DNA of 7,057 nucleotides from an uncultured Clostridia bacterium (GTDB lineage: Bacteria; Bacillota; Clostridia; Lachnospirales; Lachnospiraceae): contig CAMOHF010000050.1 in the NCBI GenBank assembly GCA_946614685.1, forward strand, positions 1 to 7,057. The letters run 5' to 3'. This document shows positions 1 through 6,122 of this stretch, piece by piece (positions within the stretch are counted from its first letter, which is position 1; each line of letters starts with the position of its first letter). The notes below the pieces were generated by a model. It was given only the letters and a program-made list of their open reading frames with translations. It was not told the origin of the DNA and did no database searches. Made by a program: the position numbers and the translations under genes.

Positions 1-1597
1 CATAAAACACCTCGTGGGGTGCGCCCGTACCGGCGACCTTGCCTTCCTCCAGGCGAATCACCCTGTCAGCATATGCTGATACGCTTTCCACATCATGGGT
101 GACGACTATGATAGTGATGCCCGCTTCGCGATGCAGGGAGTCCATCAGCGCAAGCATCTCCTCCCTGCCCTCAGGATCCATACCCGAAAGCGGTTCATCC
201 AGAATCAGATACTCCGGTTCCATCGCAAGCACGCCTGCGATCGCAGCCCTTCGCTTCTGACCGCCGGAAAGCGACGATACGGGAAGGTCATATACATCCT
301 GTGAAAGTCCAACCAGTTCAATACACTGATACGCCCGCTTTTCGGCCTCGATCTCGGACACGCCGAGATTTCTCGGTCCGAAGATCACATCCTCGTATAC
401 ATTCTCCGCAAAGAGCTGATGCTCCGGGTACTGGAATACGTAACCGATCTTCTTTCGGATTTCTTTCGCAGAGGTCGACCGGTCAAAAAGATCCATCCCG
501 TCCACATAGACCGTACCCTCCGCAGGTTTCCCGATACCGGAAAGCACCGATAGGAGCGTGCTCTTTCCGGAGCCGGTGGCACCCACGATCGCCACGTACT
601 CTCCCTTGCCGACGGAGATACTCACGTCGGAAAGCACGCAGTTCTTCCCATAGCGAAACGATACGTGATCCGCAAGGATCGCCTGGGCCGGAGACACTTT
701 TACAGCCGCGGGTGTCCTCTTCGGAAGCCGCCTTTCCACTCCGAATTTCGACGGATAACGCCTCTTCATCTCCTCCACGATCCCGCGCACCGAATTTGCA
801 TTTCCCCTCGGGATCACGCCTGATGCGGCAAGACGGCCCGCCAGACGACGCGCCGCAGGAAGTGTGAGTCCGCTTGCGGCAAGCTTCGCCTCTTCGGAAA
901 GCACGCGGTCTCTTCTGCCCGCAAGCACCATACGTCCCCGGTCCATCACATAGACGATGTCCGATGCGAGAAGCAGGTTCATATCGTGTGTGATCCAGAT
1001 CACCGTGATACCCTTCTCCTTCGCAAGCCGCTTCATCATGACGACAAGTTCCTTCGCGCTCTTCGGGTCCAGCATGGAAGTCGCCTCGTCAAGGATCACG
1101 GTACCGGTCCCCATCGCAAGCACGCCGGCCACAGCCACCTTCTGCTTCTCTCCGCCCGAAAGTGCCGAAACCGGCTTGTCGTACGCATCCTCCATCCCGA
1201 CTGCGGCAAGGGCCGCTTTTACCCTTCCTGCAAGTTCCGCCTCCGGCACGCCGATATTCTCGGCGCCGAACGCCACATCTTCGCAGACAACACTTCCCAC
1301 GATCTGGTCTTCCGGATTCTGAAACACCATACCCACGTGTGTCCGGACCTCGTACTTATTTTCCTCGAGGAGGGCGTCGAGTCCGTCCACTTCCACTGTT
1401 CCCTCGATAGGGAGCAAAAGTCTGTTTAATATCCTGGCAAATGTAGTCTTTCCGGATCCGTTTCTTCCGACGATCGCGATCATATCCGCCTTGTCGGCAT
1501 CGAAACGAATCCCGCGGATGGCACTGACCATATCCGTCAGGTGCTCCTCCTCGTCTCTCGTAAAGTATTCAAATGTCAGGTCTCTTACGTTGATCAA
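1..1597 (-). CDS. ecfA: Fused EcfA1-EcfA2 dual ATPase of an ECF transporter (3' end beyond window)
   Basis: ATP-hydrolysing subunit of an energy-coupling-factor transporter, which acts on the inner face of the membrane with EcfT and vitamin-binding S components. The frame has no stop over 532 codons and contains two complete ABC ATPase domains. Domain 1 (about 1-235): Walker A GRNGSGKTT (44-52), Q-loop Q93, signature LSGGE (146-150), Walker B and D-loop LDEATSMLDP (169-178), H-loop H204; the ATSMLDP form is typical of EcfA1. Domain 2 (from about 306): Walker A GATGSGKST (339-347), VFQYPEHQ with Q389, LSGGQ (443-447), LDEPLSGMDP (466-475), H501; typical of EcfA2. A stretch rich in Pro, Ala and basic residues (about 289-305) joins them. 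TTG at 1597 is preferred as start because GGAG lies 8 nt upstream; GTG at 1606 overlaps that SD. The usual arrangement after rplQ is two genes of about 280 codons each, so the fusion is notable. EcfT probably follows outside the window. The fusion has precedent in YkoD-type proteins. Confidence 0.93.
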   Translation of the reverse strand, partial: MINVRDLTFEYFTRDEEEHLTDMVSAIRGIRFDADKADMIAIVGRNGSGKTTFARILNRLLLPIEGTVEVDGLDALLEENKYEVRTHVGMVFQNPEDQIVGSVVCEDVAFGAENIGVPEAELAGRVKAALAAVGMEDAYDKPVSALSGGEKQKVAVAGVLAMGTGTVILDEATSMLDPKSAKELVVMMKRLAKEKGITVIWITHDMNLLLASDIVYVMDRGRMVLAGRRDRVLSEEAKLAASGLTLPAARRLAGRLAASGVIPRGNANSVRGIVEEMKRRYPSKFGVERRLPKRTPAAVKVSPAQAILADHVSFRYGKNCVLSDVSISVGKGEYVAIVGATGSGKSTLLSVLSGIGKPAEGTVYVDGMDLFDRSTSAKEIRKKIGYVFQYPEHQLFAENVYEDVIFGPRNLGVSEIEAEKRAYQCIELVGLSQDVYDLPVSSLSGGQKRRAAIAGVLAMEPEYLILDEPLSGMDPEGREEMLALMDSLHREAGITIIVVTHDVESVSAYADRVIRLEEGKVAGTGAPHEVFY

Positions 1598-1605
1598 AGC
1601 GCCCA

Positions 1606-1609
1606 CTCC
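1606..1609 (-). promoter_or_regulatory. Shine-Dalgarno site that decides the ecfA start
   Basis: GGAG on the minus strand ends 8 nt before TTG at 1597. The only other nearby in-frame start, GTG at 1606, shares its first base with this motif and so would have no usable SD. The protein from TTG begins MINVRDLTFEY, which matches the usual N-terminus of EcfA ATPases with the A-loop tyrosine at residue 11. Confidence 0.6.
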
Positions 1610-1621
1610 GAAAATTTCCGT

Positions 1622-1661
1622 ATAATAAACAACTGCCATGTGAGTATATCACATGGCAGTT
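1622..1661 (-). terminator. Terminator-like hairpin after rplQ
   Basis: AACTGCCATGTGA (1631-1643) and TCACATGGCAGTT (1649-1661) form a perfect 13-bp stem with a 5-nt loop, 20 nt beyond the rplQ stop codon. In the minus-strand transcript the stem is followed by GUUUAUUAU, a weak and interrupted U-tract. It is therefore likely to be a partial terminator at the end of the ribosomal operon. On the plus strand there is no gene that would need it and the following sequence is only mildly U-rich. Confidence 0.5.
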
Positions 1662-1672
1662 TGTCATTTCAA
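1643..1672 (-). promoter_or_regulatory. Candidate sigma-70-type promoter for ecfA
   Basis: On the minus strand TTGAAA (1667-1672, five of six matches to TTGACA) is followed after 18 nt by TATACT (1643-1648, five of six matches to TATAAT). A TG one base upstream of the -10 gives an extended -10 motif. The start point would fall near 1636, giving a leader of about 39 nt before the TTG start. The -10 element sits largely in the loop of the hairpin at 1631-1661. This would let the transporter gene be expressed separately from the ribosomal operon. Seen as motif matches only. Confidence 0.6.
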
Positions 1673-1681
1673 TTCTTTTGC

Positions 1682-2218
1682 TTATACAAGCTCAAGGATC
1701 ACCTTCATAGCTCCGTCACCGCGACGCTCGCCAATCTTGATGATTCTGGTATAACCGCCGTTTCTGCCGGCATACTTTGTTCCGTACTCCTCGAAGAGCT
1801 TTGCTGTAAGGTCGATCTTCTTGGTTCCTGCCTTCTTGCCTGCTGCATCTGCCGGAACCTCTACTACAGGGTAGAGAACCTTGAGCATCTGTCTTCTTGC
1901 ATGAAGTCTGGAAGGCTGATCCTTCTTAACCTTCTTCTCAACGGTATCGTACTGAGTTACCTTCTTACCGTCAACAACTTCCTTGATACGCTTGCCATCC
2001 TTATCCTTCTTGGCAACCTTAGCGGATACGGTAACCTCATCGAAGTTATCCTTCTCCTTCACAGCAAGTGTGATAAGGTGCTCAGCGATCTTTCTTACTT
2101 CCTTGGCACGTGCCTCGGTGGTCTCGATCTTTCCGTGATAAAGAAGCTGTGTTACCTGGTTGCGAAGAAGTGCCATTCTCTGATCGGACTTCTTACCAAG
2201 CTTTCTGTACATTGCCAT
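1682..2218 (-). CDS. rplQ: Ribosomal protein L17 (long form)
   Basis: Large-subunit protein bL17, which binds 23S rRNA near the polypeptide exit region. The N-terminus [14 protein letters not shown], the TTEARAKE motif (33-40), RLHARRQ (104-110) and the C-terminal [17 protein letters not shown] (154-170) are family hallmarks. At 178 residues it is clearly longer than the 120-127 residues of Bacillus and E. coli L17. The extra sequence is a charged Lys/Asp/Val-rich segment of about 47 residues (roughly 55-103) between the helical N-terminal part and RLHARRQ, which I recall as a feature of Lachnospiraceae L17. The ATG at 2218 has AGGAGG 5 nt upstream; the Met at codon 3 is too far from it. It follows rpoA after 86 nt, and is probably the last gene of the ribosomal operon. 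Confidence 0.97.
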   Translation of the reverse strand: MAMYRKLGKKSDQRMALLRNQVTQLLYHGKIETTEARAKEVRKIAEHLITLAVKEKDNFDEVTVSAKVAKKDKDGKRIKEVVDGKKVTQYDTVEKKVKKDQPSRLHARRQMLKVLYPVVEVPADAAGKKAGTKKIDLTAKLFEEYGTKYAGRNGGYTRIIKIGERRGDGAMKVILELV

Positions 2219-2230
2219 AATTTCCTCCTT

Positions 2231-2302
2231 ACCCTTTCGGGTCTTCGCTTTGCTTACTGATTCATGACTGTGTCATCCTTCGGCTTAAGCGGTGCATGAA
2301 TC
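2231..2302 (-). promoter_or_regulatory. Structured rpoA-rplQ intergenic region
   Basis: Two elements can be seen in the 86-nt gap. GATTCATG and CATGAATC (arms at 2295-2302 and 2259-2266) form an 8-bp stem that starts just 2 nt after the rpoA stop codon and encloses 28 nt, which itself holds TGAC-ACA-GTCA and the palindrome GCTTAAGC. Closer to rplQ, ACCC-GAAA-GGGT (2231-2242) is a small hairpin with a GNRA-type tetraloop placed immediately before the rplQ SD. No U-tract follows either stem, so these are not terminators. A role in mRNA processing or L17 translation control is inference only. Confidence 0.35.
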
Positions 2303-2304
2303 TC

Positions 2305-3261
2305 TTACTCCTCGCTGTTCTTTAAAGAGAGGCCGAGATCCTTTAACTTAGCCAGAACCTCATCGAGGGACTTACGTCCTAAGTTTCTGACCTTCATCAT
2401 ATCGTCAGGTGTCTTGTTGGTGAGCTCTTCAACAGTGTTGATGCCCGCTCTCTTCAAGCAGTTGAAGGAACGAACGGAAAGCTCGAGCTCATCAATGTTC
2501 ATCTCAAGAACTTTTTCTTTCTCATCATCGGTCTTCTCAACCATGACATCAACTGTCTTGGCATTCTCGGAGAGGTCGATGAAGAGGCTTAAGTGCTCGG
2601 AAAGTACCTTCGCCGCAAGGCTCACTGCCTCATCGGGAGGAAGGGTACCGTTGGTGAACACGTCGAGTGTTAACTTATCGTAGTCGGTGATCTGACCTAC
2701 ACGGGTATTCTCAACCGTGAGGTTTACACGCTCTACGGGTGTGTAGATGGAATCTACAGCGATCGCATCGATGGAAGAATCAAGATCCTTGTTCTTGTCA
2801 GATCCGACATAACCACGACCGTTGGTGATCATAAGCTCCATCTCAAGCTTTGCATCTGCGCCGGAGAGGTTCGCGATCACAAGATCCGGATTTAAGATCT
2901 CGAGATCTCCGTCTACCTGAATATCTCCTGCTGTAACGGTGCAATCACCTGATGCTTCAATGTATGCTGTCTTGATCTCGTTGCTGCTGCTGTTATTCTT
3001 GATGCAGAGCTCCTTGATGTTCATGACAATCTCGGTCACATCCTCTTTTACGCCGGGGATGGATGAGAACTCATGGAGCACACCCTTGATCTTCACGAGG
3101 CTGACTGCCGTACCGGGAAGAGATGACAACATGATCCTTCTGAGTGAATTTCCGAGCGTGATACCATAACCGCGCTCTAAGGGTTCTACTACGAACCTGC
3201 CGTACTTGTTATCCTCTGATACTTCTACAATCTCAATTCTGGGTTTCTCAAATTCAAACAC
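2305..3261 (-). CDS. rpoA: RNA polymerase alpha subunit
   Basis: Alpha subunit of RNA polymerase; its dimer is the scaffold for beta and beta-prime assembly, and its C-terminal domain contacts UP-element DNA and activators. The 318-residue length is usual for Gram-positive bacteria. The N-terminal domain (about 1-230) includes the dimerisation segment [20 protein letters not shown] (31-50) and [13 protein letters not shown] (71-83). An acidic/basic linker (about 240-252) leads to the C-terminal domain (about 255-312) with [14 protein letters not shown] (261-274) and [10 protein letters not shown] (293-302), the helix-hairpin-helix type DNA-binding surface. The start is GTG at 3261, chosen because GGAGG lies 7 nt upstream and the product begins [10 protein letters not shown] as in the family. 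It lies 43 nt after rpsD, in the same operon as the small-subunit genes, so polymerase and ribosome synthesis are coupled. Confidence 0.98.
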   Translation of the reverse strand: MFEFEKPRIEIVEVSEDNKYGRFVVEPLERGYGITLGNSLRRIMLSSLPGTAVSLVKIKGVLHEFSSIPGVKEDVTEIVMNIKELCIKNNSSSNEIKTAYIEASGDCTVTAGDIQVDGDLEILNPDLVIANLSGADAKLEMELMITNGRGYVGSDKNKDLDSSIDAIAVDSIYTPVERVNLTVENTRVGQITDYDKLTLDVFTNGTLPPDEAVSLAAKVLSEHLSLFIDLSENAKTVDVMVEKTDDEKEKVLEMNIDELELSVRSFNCLKRAGINTVEELTNKTPDDMMKVRNLGRKSLDEVLAKLKDLGLSLKNSEE

Positions 3262-3304
3262 GTCTGCCCCTCCTTCTTACTAAGTGTCCGGTCAATCTTG
3301 TTGA

Positions 3305-3898
3305 TTACTTGGAATACAACTCGACGATCAGGGTCTCGTTGACAGGTACGTCAATCTGCTCTCTTAAGGGACGCTCAAGTACGGTTCCCGAGAAGGAATC
3401 GAGGCTTGACTCTATCCATGCGGGAGTTGTAACGCCCTTATTAGCTTCTGCGATATCCTTATATCTCTGAAGAGACTTGCTCTTCTCTCTGATCTCAATC
3501 TTGTCGCCGGCACTTACCTTGTAAGAAGGGATGTTTACACACTTGCCATTTACAAGTACATGCTTGTGATCTACGATCTGTCTTGCTTCACGTCTGGTTC
3601 TTGCGAATCCCATACGGAATACTACGTTATCAAGTCTGGACTCGAGCAGGATCATAAGGTTGGGACCTGCCTGTCCGGGCATTCTCTCTGCCTTCTCGTA
3701 GAGGTTACGGAAGGGCTTCTCAAGCATACCGTAGATGAATTTAGCCTTCTGCTTCTCGCGGAGCTGAAGTCCGTACTCACTTATCTTACGGCTTGATCTT
3801 ACAAGTCTTCTCTTAGACTTTTTATTGACACCTAAAACTGCAGGCTCAAGATCGAGAGACCTGCATCTCTTTAATATCGGGGTTCTATCTACTGCCAT
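3305..3898 (-). CDS. rpsD: Ribosomal protein S4 (zinc-free form)
   Basis: Primary 16S rRNA-binding protein uS4, which starts assembly of the 30S body, and in several bacteria represses its own operon by binding the mRNA leader. The 197-residue product opens [19 protein letters not shown]. It keeps only one N-terminal cysteine (C12) and so is the form without the zinc site. The S4 RNA-binding domain covers about 88-150, with [20 protein letters not shown] (86-105) and [18 protein letters not shown] (111-128). AGGAGG lies 7 nt before ATG at 3898. It begins 15 nt after rpsK. The place inside the alpha operon resembles E. coli and differs from B. subtilis, where rpsD is a separate gene with its own leader. 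This matters for the structured leader upstream of rpsM. Confidence 0.98.
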   Translation of the reverse strand: MAVDRTPILKRCRSLDLEPAVLGVNKKSKRRLVRSSRKISEYGLQLREKQKAKFIYGMLEKPFRNLYEKAERMPGQAGPNLMILLESRLDNVVFRMGFARTRREARQIVDHKHVLVNGKCVNIPSYKVSAGDKIEIREKSKSLQRYKDIAEANKGVTTPAWIESSLDSFSGTVLERPLREQIDVPVNETLIVELYSK

Positions 3899-3913
3899 TT
3901 CTACACCTCCTGA

Positions 3914-4312
3914 TTAGACTCTTCTTCTCTTGGGCGGACGACATCCGTTATGAGGCACGGGAGTTACGTCCTTGATGCTGATAACCTCAAGTCCGCAAGC
4001 AGAAAGTGCACGGATTGCTGCTTCTCTGCCTGAGCCCGGTCCCTTGACCATAACATCGATTGTCTTCAGTCCATAGGGAATTGCTGCCTTAGCTGCTGTC
4101 TCAGCTGCCATCTGAGCTGCATATGGAGTAGACTTTCTGGAGCCTCTGAAACCAAGGCCGCCAGCACTTGCCCAAGATAATGCATTACCTTCGGCATCTG
4201 TAAGTGTAACAATTGTATTGTTGAAAGAAGACTGAATATGTGCCTGTCCGCGCTCAACGTTCTTTCTGACGCGCTTCTTTGCTGTCTTCTTAGCGGTTGC
4301 CTTACCAGCCAT
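3914..4312 (-). CDS. rpsK: Ribosomal protein S11
   Basis: Small-subunit protein uS11 of the 30S platform, near the mRNA exit and E site. The 132-residue protein has a basic N-terminal tail (1-20), then [19 protein letters not shown] (25-43), [20 protein letters not shown] (47-66), [14 protein letters not shown] (90-103) and the C-terminal hallmark [18 protein letters not shown] (115-132). The Asn-Gly pair (122-123) corresponds to the site reported to form isoaspartate in E. coli S11; whether that happens here cannot be seen. AGGAGG lies 8 nt before ATG at 4312. The gene is 24 nt after rpsM and 15 nt before rpsD, consistent with one transcript. Confidence 0.98.
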   Translation of the reverse strand: MAGKATAKKTAKKRVRKNVERGQAHIQSSFNNTIVTLTDAEGNALSWASAGGLGFRGSRKSTPYAAQMAAETAAKAAIPYGLKTIDVMVKGPGSGREAAIRALSACGLEVISIKDVTPVPHNGCRPPKRRRV

Positions 4313-4336
4313 TATATTATCCTCCTATTATTCGAC

Positions 4337-4705
4337 TTACTTCTTCTTGTTCGCTACAGTCTTCTTCGGACCCTTGCGTGTACGCGCATTGGTCTTGGTC
4401 TTCTGTCCACGTACGGGAAGACCCTTTCTGTGACGGATGCCTCTGTAGCAGCCGATTTCCTGGAGACGCTTGATATTGAGCGCGATCTCTCTTCTCAAAT
4501 CACCCTCTACTACCTGAGAAGCGTTGATAACCTCTGACAGTCTCTTAACTTCGTCATCTGTCAGATCACGTACTCTGGTATCCGGGTTTACTTTTGCTTC
4601 GTTAAGAATTCTTGTTGCTGAAGTTCTTCCTATACCATAGATATAGGTAAGTCCAATCTCGACACGCTTATCTCTGGGTAAATCAACACCTGAAATACGA
4701 GCCAT
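4337..4705 (-). CDS. rpsM: Ribosomal protein S13
   Basis: Small-subunit head protein uS13, which contacts 16S rRNA, the P-site tRNA through its basic tail, and the large subunit through an intersubunit bridge. The 122-residue length is typical. Visible hallmarks are [20 protein letters not shown] (1-20), [10 protein letters not shown] (21-30), the helical segment about 46-88, [20 protein letters not shown] (86-105) and [10 protein letters not shown] (106-115), ending in the lysine-rich tail. The start ATG at 4705 has GGAGG (4714-4718) 8 nt upstream. It is the first gene after a 202-nt gap full of stem-loops, the position that S4 controls in the E. coli alpha operon, so translational feedback is plausible here. 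Confidence 0.98.
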   Translation of the reverse strand: MARISGVDLPRDKRVEIGLTYIYGIGRTSATRILNEAKVNPDTRVRDLTDDEVKRLSEVINASQVVEGDLRREIALNIKRLQEIGCYRGIRHRKGLPVRGQKTKTNARTRKGPKKTVANKKK

Positions 4706-4907
4706 TCTAAATACCTCCGTAAAATACTGGTCTCTCGCTCATCCCGATCCGGGGTATCTTCTATAAAAATATAGAAGGTGAAATGCATACCTTGCTTCGG
4801 AACAAAGCCTGAACATACTATATTGCGTCCGGGAAATGACACCCCGACGCTTAAGAATTAGCATCCAATGATGCTACAGCCGCTAAATTTGTGTGTGAAA
4901 AGGCGCA
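4706..4907 (-). promoter_or_regulatory. Structured leader upstream of rpsM, candidate ribosomal-protein autoregulatory RNA
   Basis: This is the largest gap in the window and holds several stem-loops. In transcript order: TAGCATC-ATTG-GATGCTA (4859-4876, perfect 7-bp stem); GCGTC and GACGC around GGG/CCC with one symmetric G-G mismatch (4825-4850, 8 bp and an 8-nt loop); CTTCTATA-TTTT-TATAGAAG (4758-4777, perfect 8 bp); and CCCG-GAT-CGGG (4743-4753, 4 bp). None is followed by a true U-tract, so they are not ordinary terminators. In E. coli the equivalent stretch is the S4-binding pseudoknot of the alpha operon, and structured S4 leaders have also been proposed in Clostridia. The operon downstream does encode S4. 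Assignment to S4 is inference; the folding potential is seen directly. Confidence 0.5.
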
Positions 4908-5021
4908 TTAACCCTGGCGCTGCTTGTGCTTGGGGTTCTCGCAGATAATACGAATACTGCCTTTTCTTTTAATGACTTTGCACTTGTCGCAAATCGGTTT
5001 TACTGATGCTCTAACCTTCAT
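4908..5021 (-). CDS. rpmJ: Ribosomal protein L36, zinc-binding form
   Basis: Smallest protein of the large subunit (bL36), 37 residues, which binds 23S rRNA. The product begins [20 protein letters not shown] and ends NPKHKQRQG. The zinc ligands of the C+ form are all present as C11, C14, C27 and H32 (C-x2-C-x12-C-x4-H). The ATG at 5021 has AAAGGAG about 9 nt upstream. It stands apart from its neighbours, 90 nt after infA and 202 nt before rpsM, and a candidate promoter lies just upstream. The infA-rpmJ-rpsM order is conserved in Bacillota. Confidence 0.96.
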   Translation of the reverse strand: MKVRASVKPICDKCKVIKRKGSIRIICENPKHKQRQG

Positions 5022-5061
5022 TAAAATGCACTCCTTTCAAAAAAGTCCGCTACGAATAACC

Positions 5062-5090
5062 ATCTTAGCATTTTTTATAATAGAATGCAA
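5062..5090 (-). promoter_or_regulatory. Candidate extended -10 promoter ahead of rpmJ
   Basis: In the 90-nt infA-rpmJ gap the minus strand reads TTGCAT (5085-5090), an AT-rich 17-nt spacer, and TAAGAT (5062-5067). A TG one base before the -10 completes an extended -10 element (TGCTAAGAT). The -35 is weak (TTG only) but the spacing is optimal. The start point would fall near 5055, about 34 nt before the rpmJ ATG. It would be an internal promoter for rpmJ and the alpha-operon genes. Confidence 0.5.
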
Positions 5091-5111
5091 GCACTTTTTT
5101 CGTGCCGCACT

Positions 5112-5330
5112 TTATTTCGCTCTCCATGTGATACGACCCTTGGTAAGGTCGTAGGGTGAAAGCACTACGGTAACCTTGTCTCCCGGAAGAATCTTGATGT
5201 AGTTCATCCGAAGCTTACCACTGATGTGTGCAAGCACCTTGAGTCCGTTCTCTAATTCTACCTGAAACATGGCGTTGGGAAGCTTCTCAAGTACAACGCC
5301 TTCCATCTCGATCTCATCTGCCTTCGGCAT
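5112..5330 (-). CDS. infA: Translation initiation factor IF-1
   Basis: IF-1 occupies the ribosomal A site during initiation and assists IF-2 and IF-3. The 72-residue length is exactly that of the family, a single S1-like OB-fold. Visible hallmarks are IEMEGVV (7-13), [13 protein letters not shown] (17-29), [20 protein letters not shown] (32-51) and [14 protein letters not shown] (57-70). ATG at 5330 is preferred because AGGAGG lies 8 nt upstream; the in-frame TTG at 5336 would leave only 2 nt. The SD overlaps the map stop codon (TAGGAGG), so the two genes are probably translationally linked. It is followed by a gap with its own promoter for rpmJ. Confidence 0.98.
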   Translation of the reverse strand: MPKADEIEMEGVVLEKLPNAMFQVELENGLKVLAHISGKLRMNYIKILPGDKVTVVLSPYDLTKGRITWRAK

Positions 5331-5338
5331 ATTCAAAT

Positions 5339-5344
5339 CCTCCT
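5339..5344 (-). promoter_or_regulatory. Shine-Dalgarno site of infA overlapping the map stop codon
   Basis: AGGAGG on the minus strand shares its first two bases with the TAG stop of map (5343-5345) and ends 8 nt before ATG at 5330. This decides the infA start in favour of ATG over the upstream TTG at 5336. The overlap suggests that ribosomes finishing map help open or reload the infA site. Confidence 0.8.
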
Positions 5345-6110
5345 ACAATTTAATTCCTTCAGCCCTTGAAAGGATCACGGGCTTTCCTTCAGTGATCAAT
5401 ACGGTGTTCTCGTAATGAGCCGCCAGCGAACCGTCCGCTGTTACGACTGTCCAGTCATCATCCAGAAACTCGACCGCGCAGCTCCCTGCCGTGTTCATCG
5501 GCTCGATGCAGATGACCATGCCGGGTTTTAACTTCGGTCCTTTGAAGAGTCTCGGGAAATTCGGAACTTCCGGTTCTTCATGCATTTCCTGTCCGATGCC
5601 GTGACCCGCAAGTTCTCTTACGGATCCGTATCCTCGTGAAACCACATATCGAAACACGGCTCTTGATATATCTCCGATCCGATTGCCTGCGACGCAGTAA
5701 CGAAGCCCCTCAAAGAAACTTTCCTTCGTCACGTCGATCAATCGTTTCGCTTCATCGCTGATCTCGCCCACCCCGTAGGTTCTGGCCGAGTCCGCGTGAT
5801 ATCCCTGATATGCTACAACCGTATCCAGGCTGACGATGTCCCCATCCGCAAGGATGGTTTTTTTGTTCGGAATCCCATGTACGACCTCGTTGTTCACGGA
5901 TACGCACACAGATGCGGGATAGCCTTCATACCCCAGACAGGCCGGCACGCCGCCGTAGCTTCGGATCACTTCCTCGCCCAGCTTGTCAAGGTCGTATGTT
6001 GATATGCCCGGTTGTATCGCTTTTCTCATCTCATCATGCGCGATGGCGAGGATTCGCCCCGCCTCGCGCATCAGTGAGATCTCTCCCTTTGATTTCAAGG
6101 TGATCAGCAT
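5343..6110 (-). CDS. map: Methionine aminopeptidase, type I
   Basis: Removes the N-terminal methionine from new proteins after deformylation; a cytosolic dinuclear metal enzyme with the pita-bread fold. The 255-residue length fits the short type I form without an N-terminal extension. All five metal ligands can be placed: D96 (in VSLDTVV), D107 (in GYHADSART), H170 (in LAGHGIGQEMHEEP), E203 (in CIEPMN) and E234 (in HYENTVLITE). The substrate-contact histidines H78 (VVHGIP) and H177 are also present. The start ATG at 6110 has AAGGTGA 5 nt upstream and lies 12 nt after the adk stop. The adk-map pair is conserved in Bacillota. Here infA follows directly, with no KOW-domain gene between them. Confidence 0.98.
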   Translation of the reverse strand: MLITLKSKGEISLMREAGRILAIAHDEMRKAIQPGISTYDLDKLGEEVIRSYGGVPACLGYEGYPASVCVSVNNEVVHGIPNKKTILADGDIVSLDTVVAYQGYHADSARTYGVGEISDEAKRLIDVTKESFFEGLRYCVAGNRIGDISRAVFRYVVSRGYGSVRELAGHGIGQEMHEEPEVPNFPRLFKGPKLKPGMVICIEPMNTAGSCAVEFLDDDWTVVTADGSLAAHYENTVLITEGKPVILSRAEGIKL

Positions 6111-6122
6111 GATGTCACCTTT

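Noticed and set aside
301..1429. Several plus-strand open frames opposite the ATPase gene (301-867, 957-1322, 986-1429)
   Set aside because: The minus strand carries complete Walker A, signature and Walker B motifs throughout, and the plus-strand products are Arg/Ser/Pro-rich shadows without SD sites.
1541..2260. Plus-strand open frame of 239 codons opposite rplQ
   Set aside because: It is antisense to a clear L17 gene, has no SD, and its Leu/Ser/Cys-rich translation matches no family I recognise; it is a shadow of rplQ codon usage.
4630..4842. Minus-strand 70-codon frame in the rpsM leader, considered as a leader peptide
   Set aside because: It starts with GTG without a properly spaced SD, runs out of frame into rpsM, and shows no regulatory residue pattern.
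4859..4876. 7-bp hairpin after rpmJ considered as a terminator
   Set aside because: The stem is followed by AUUCUUAAG and not a U-tract, and rpsM downstream needs transcription; treated as part of the leader.
5091..5111. GCAC-GAAAAAA-GTGC repeat just after the infA stop
   Set aside because: Only 4 bp of stem with no U-tract in the transcript direction; too weak for a terminator.
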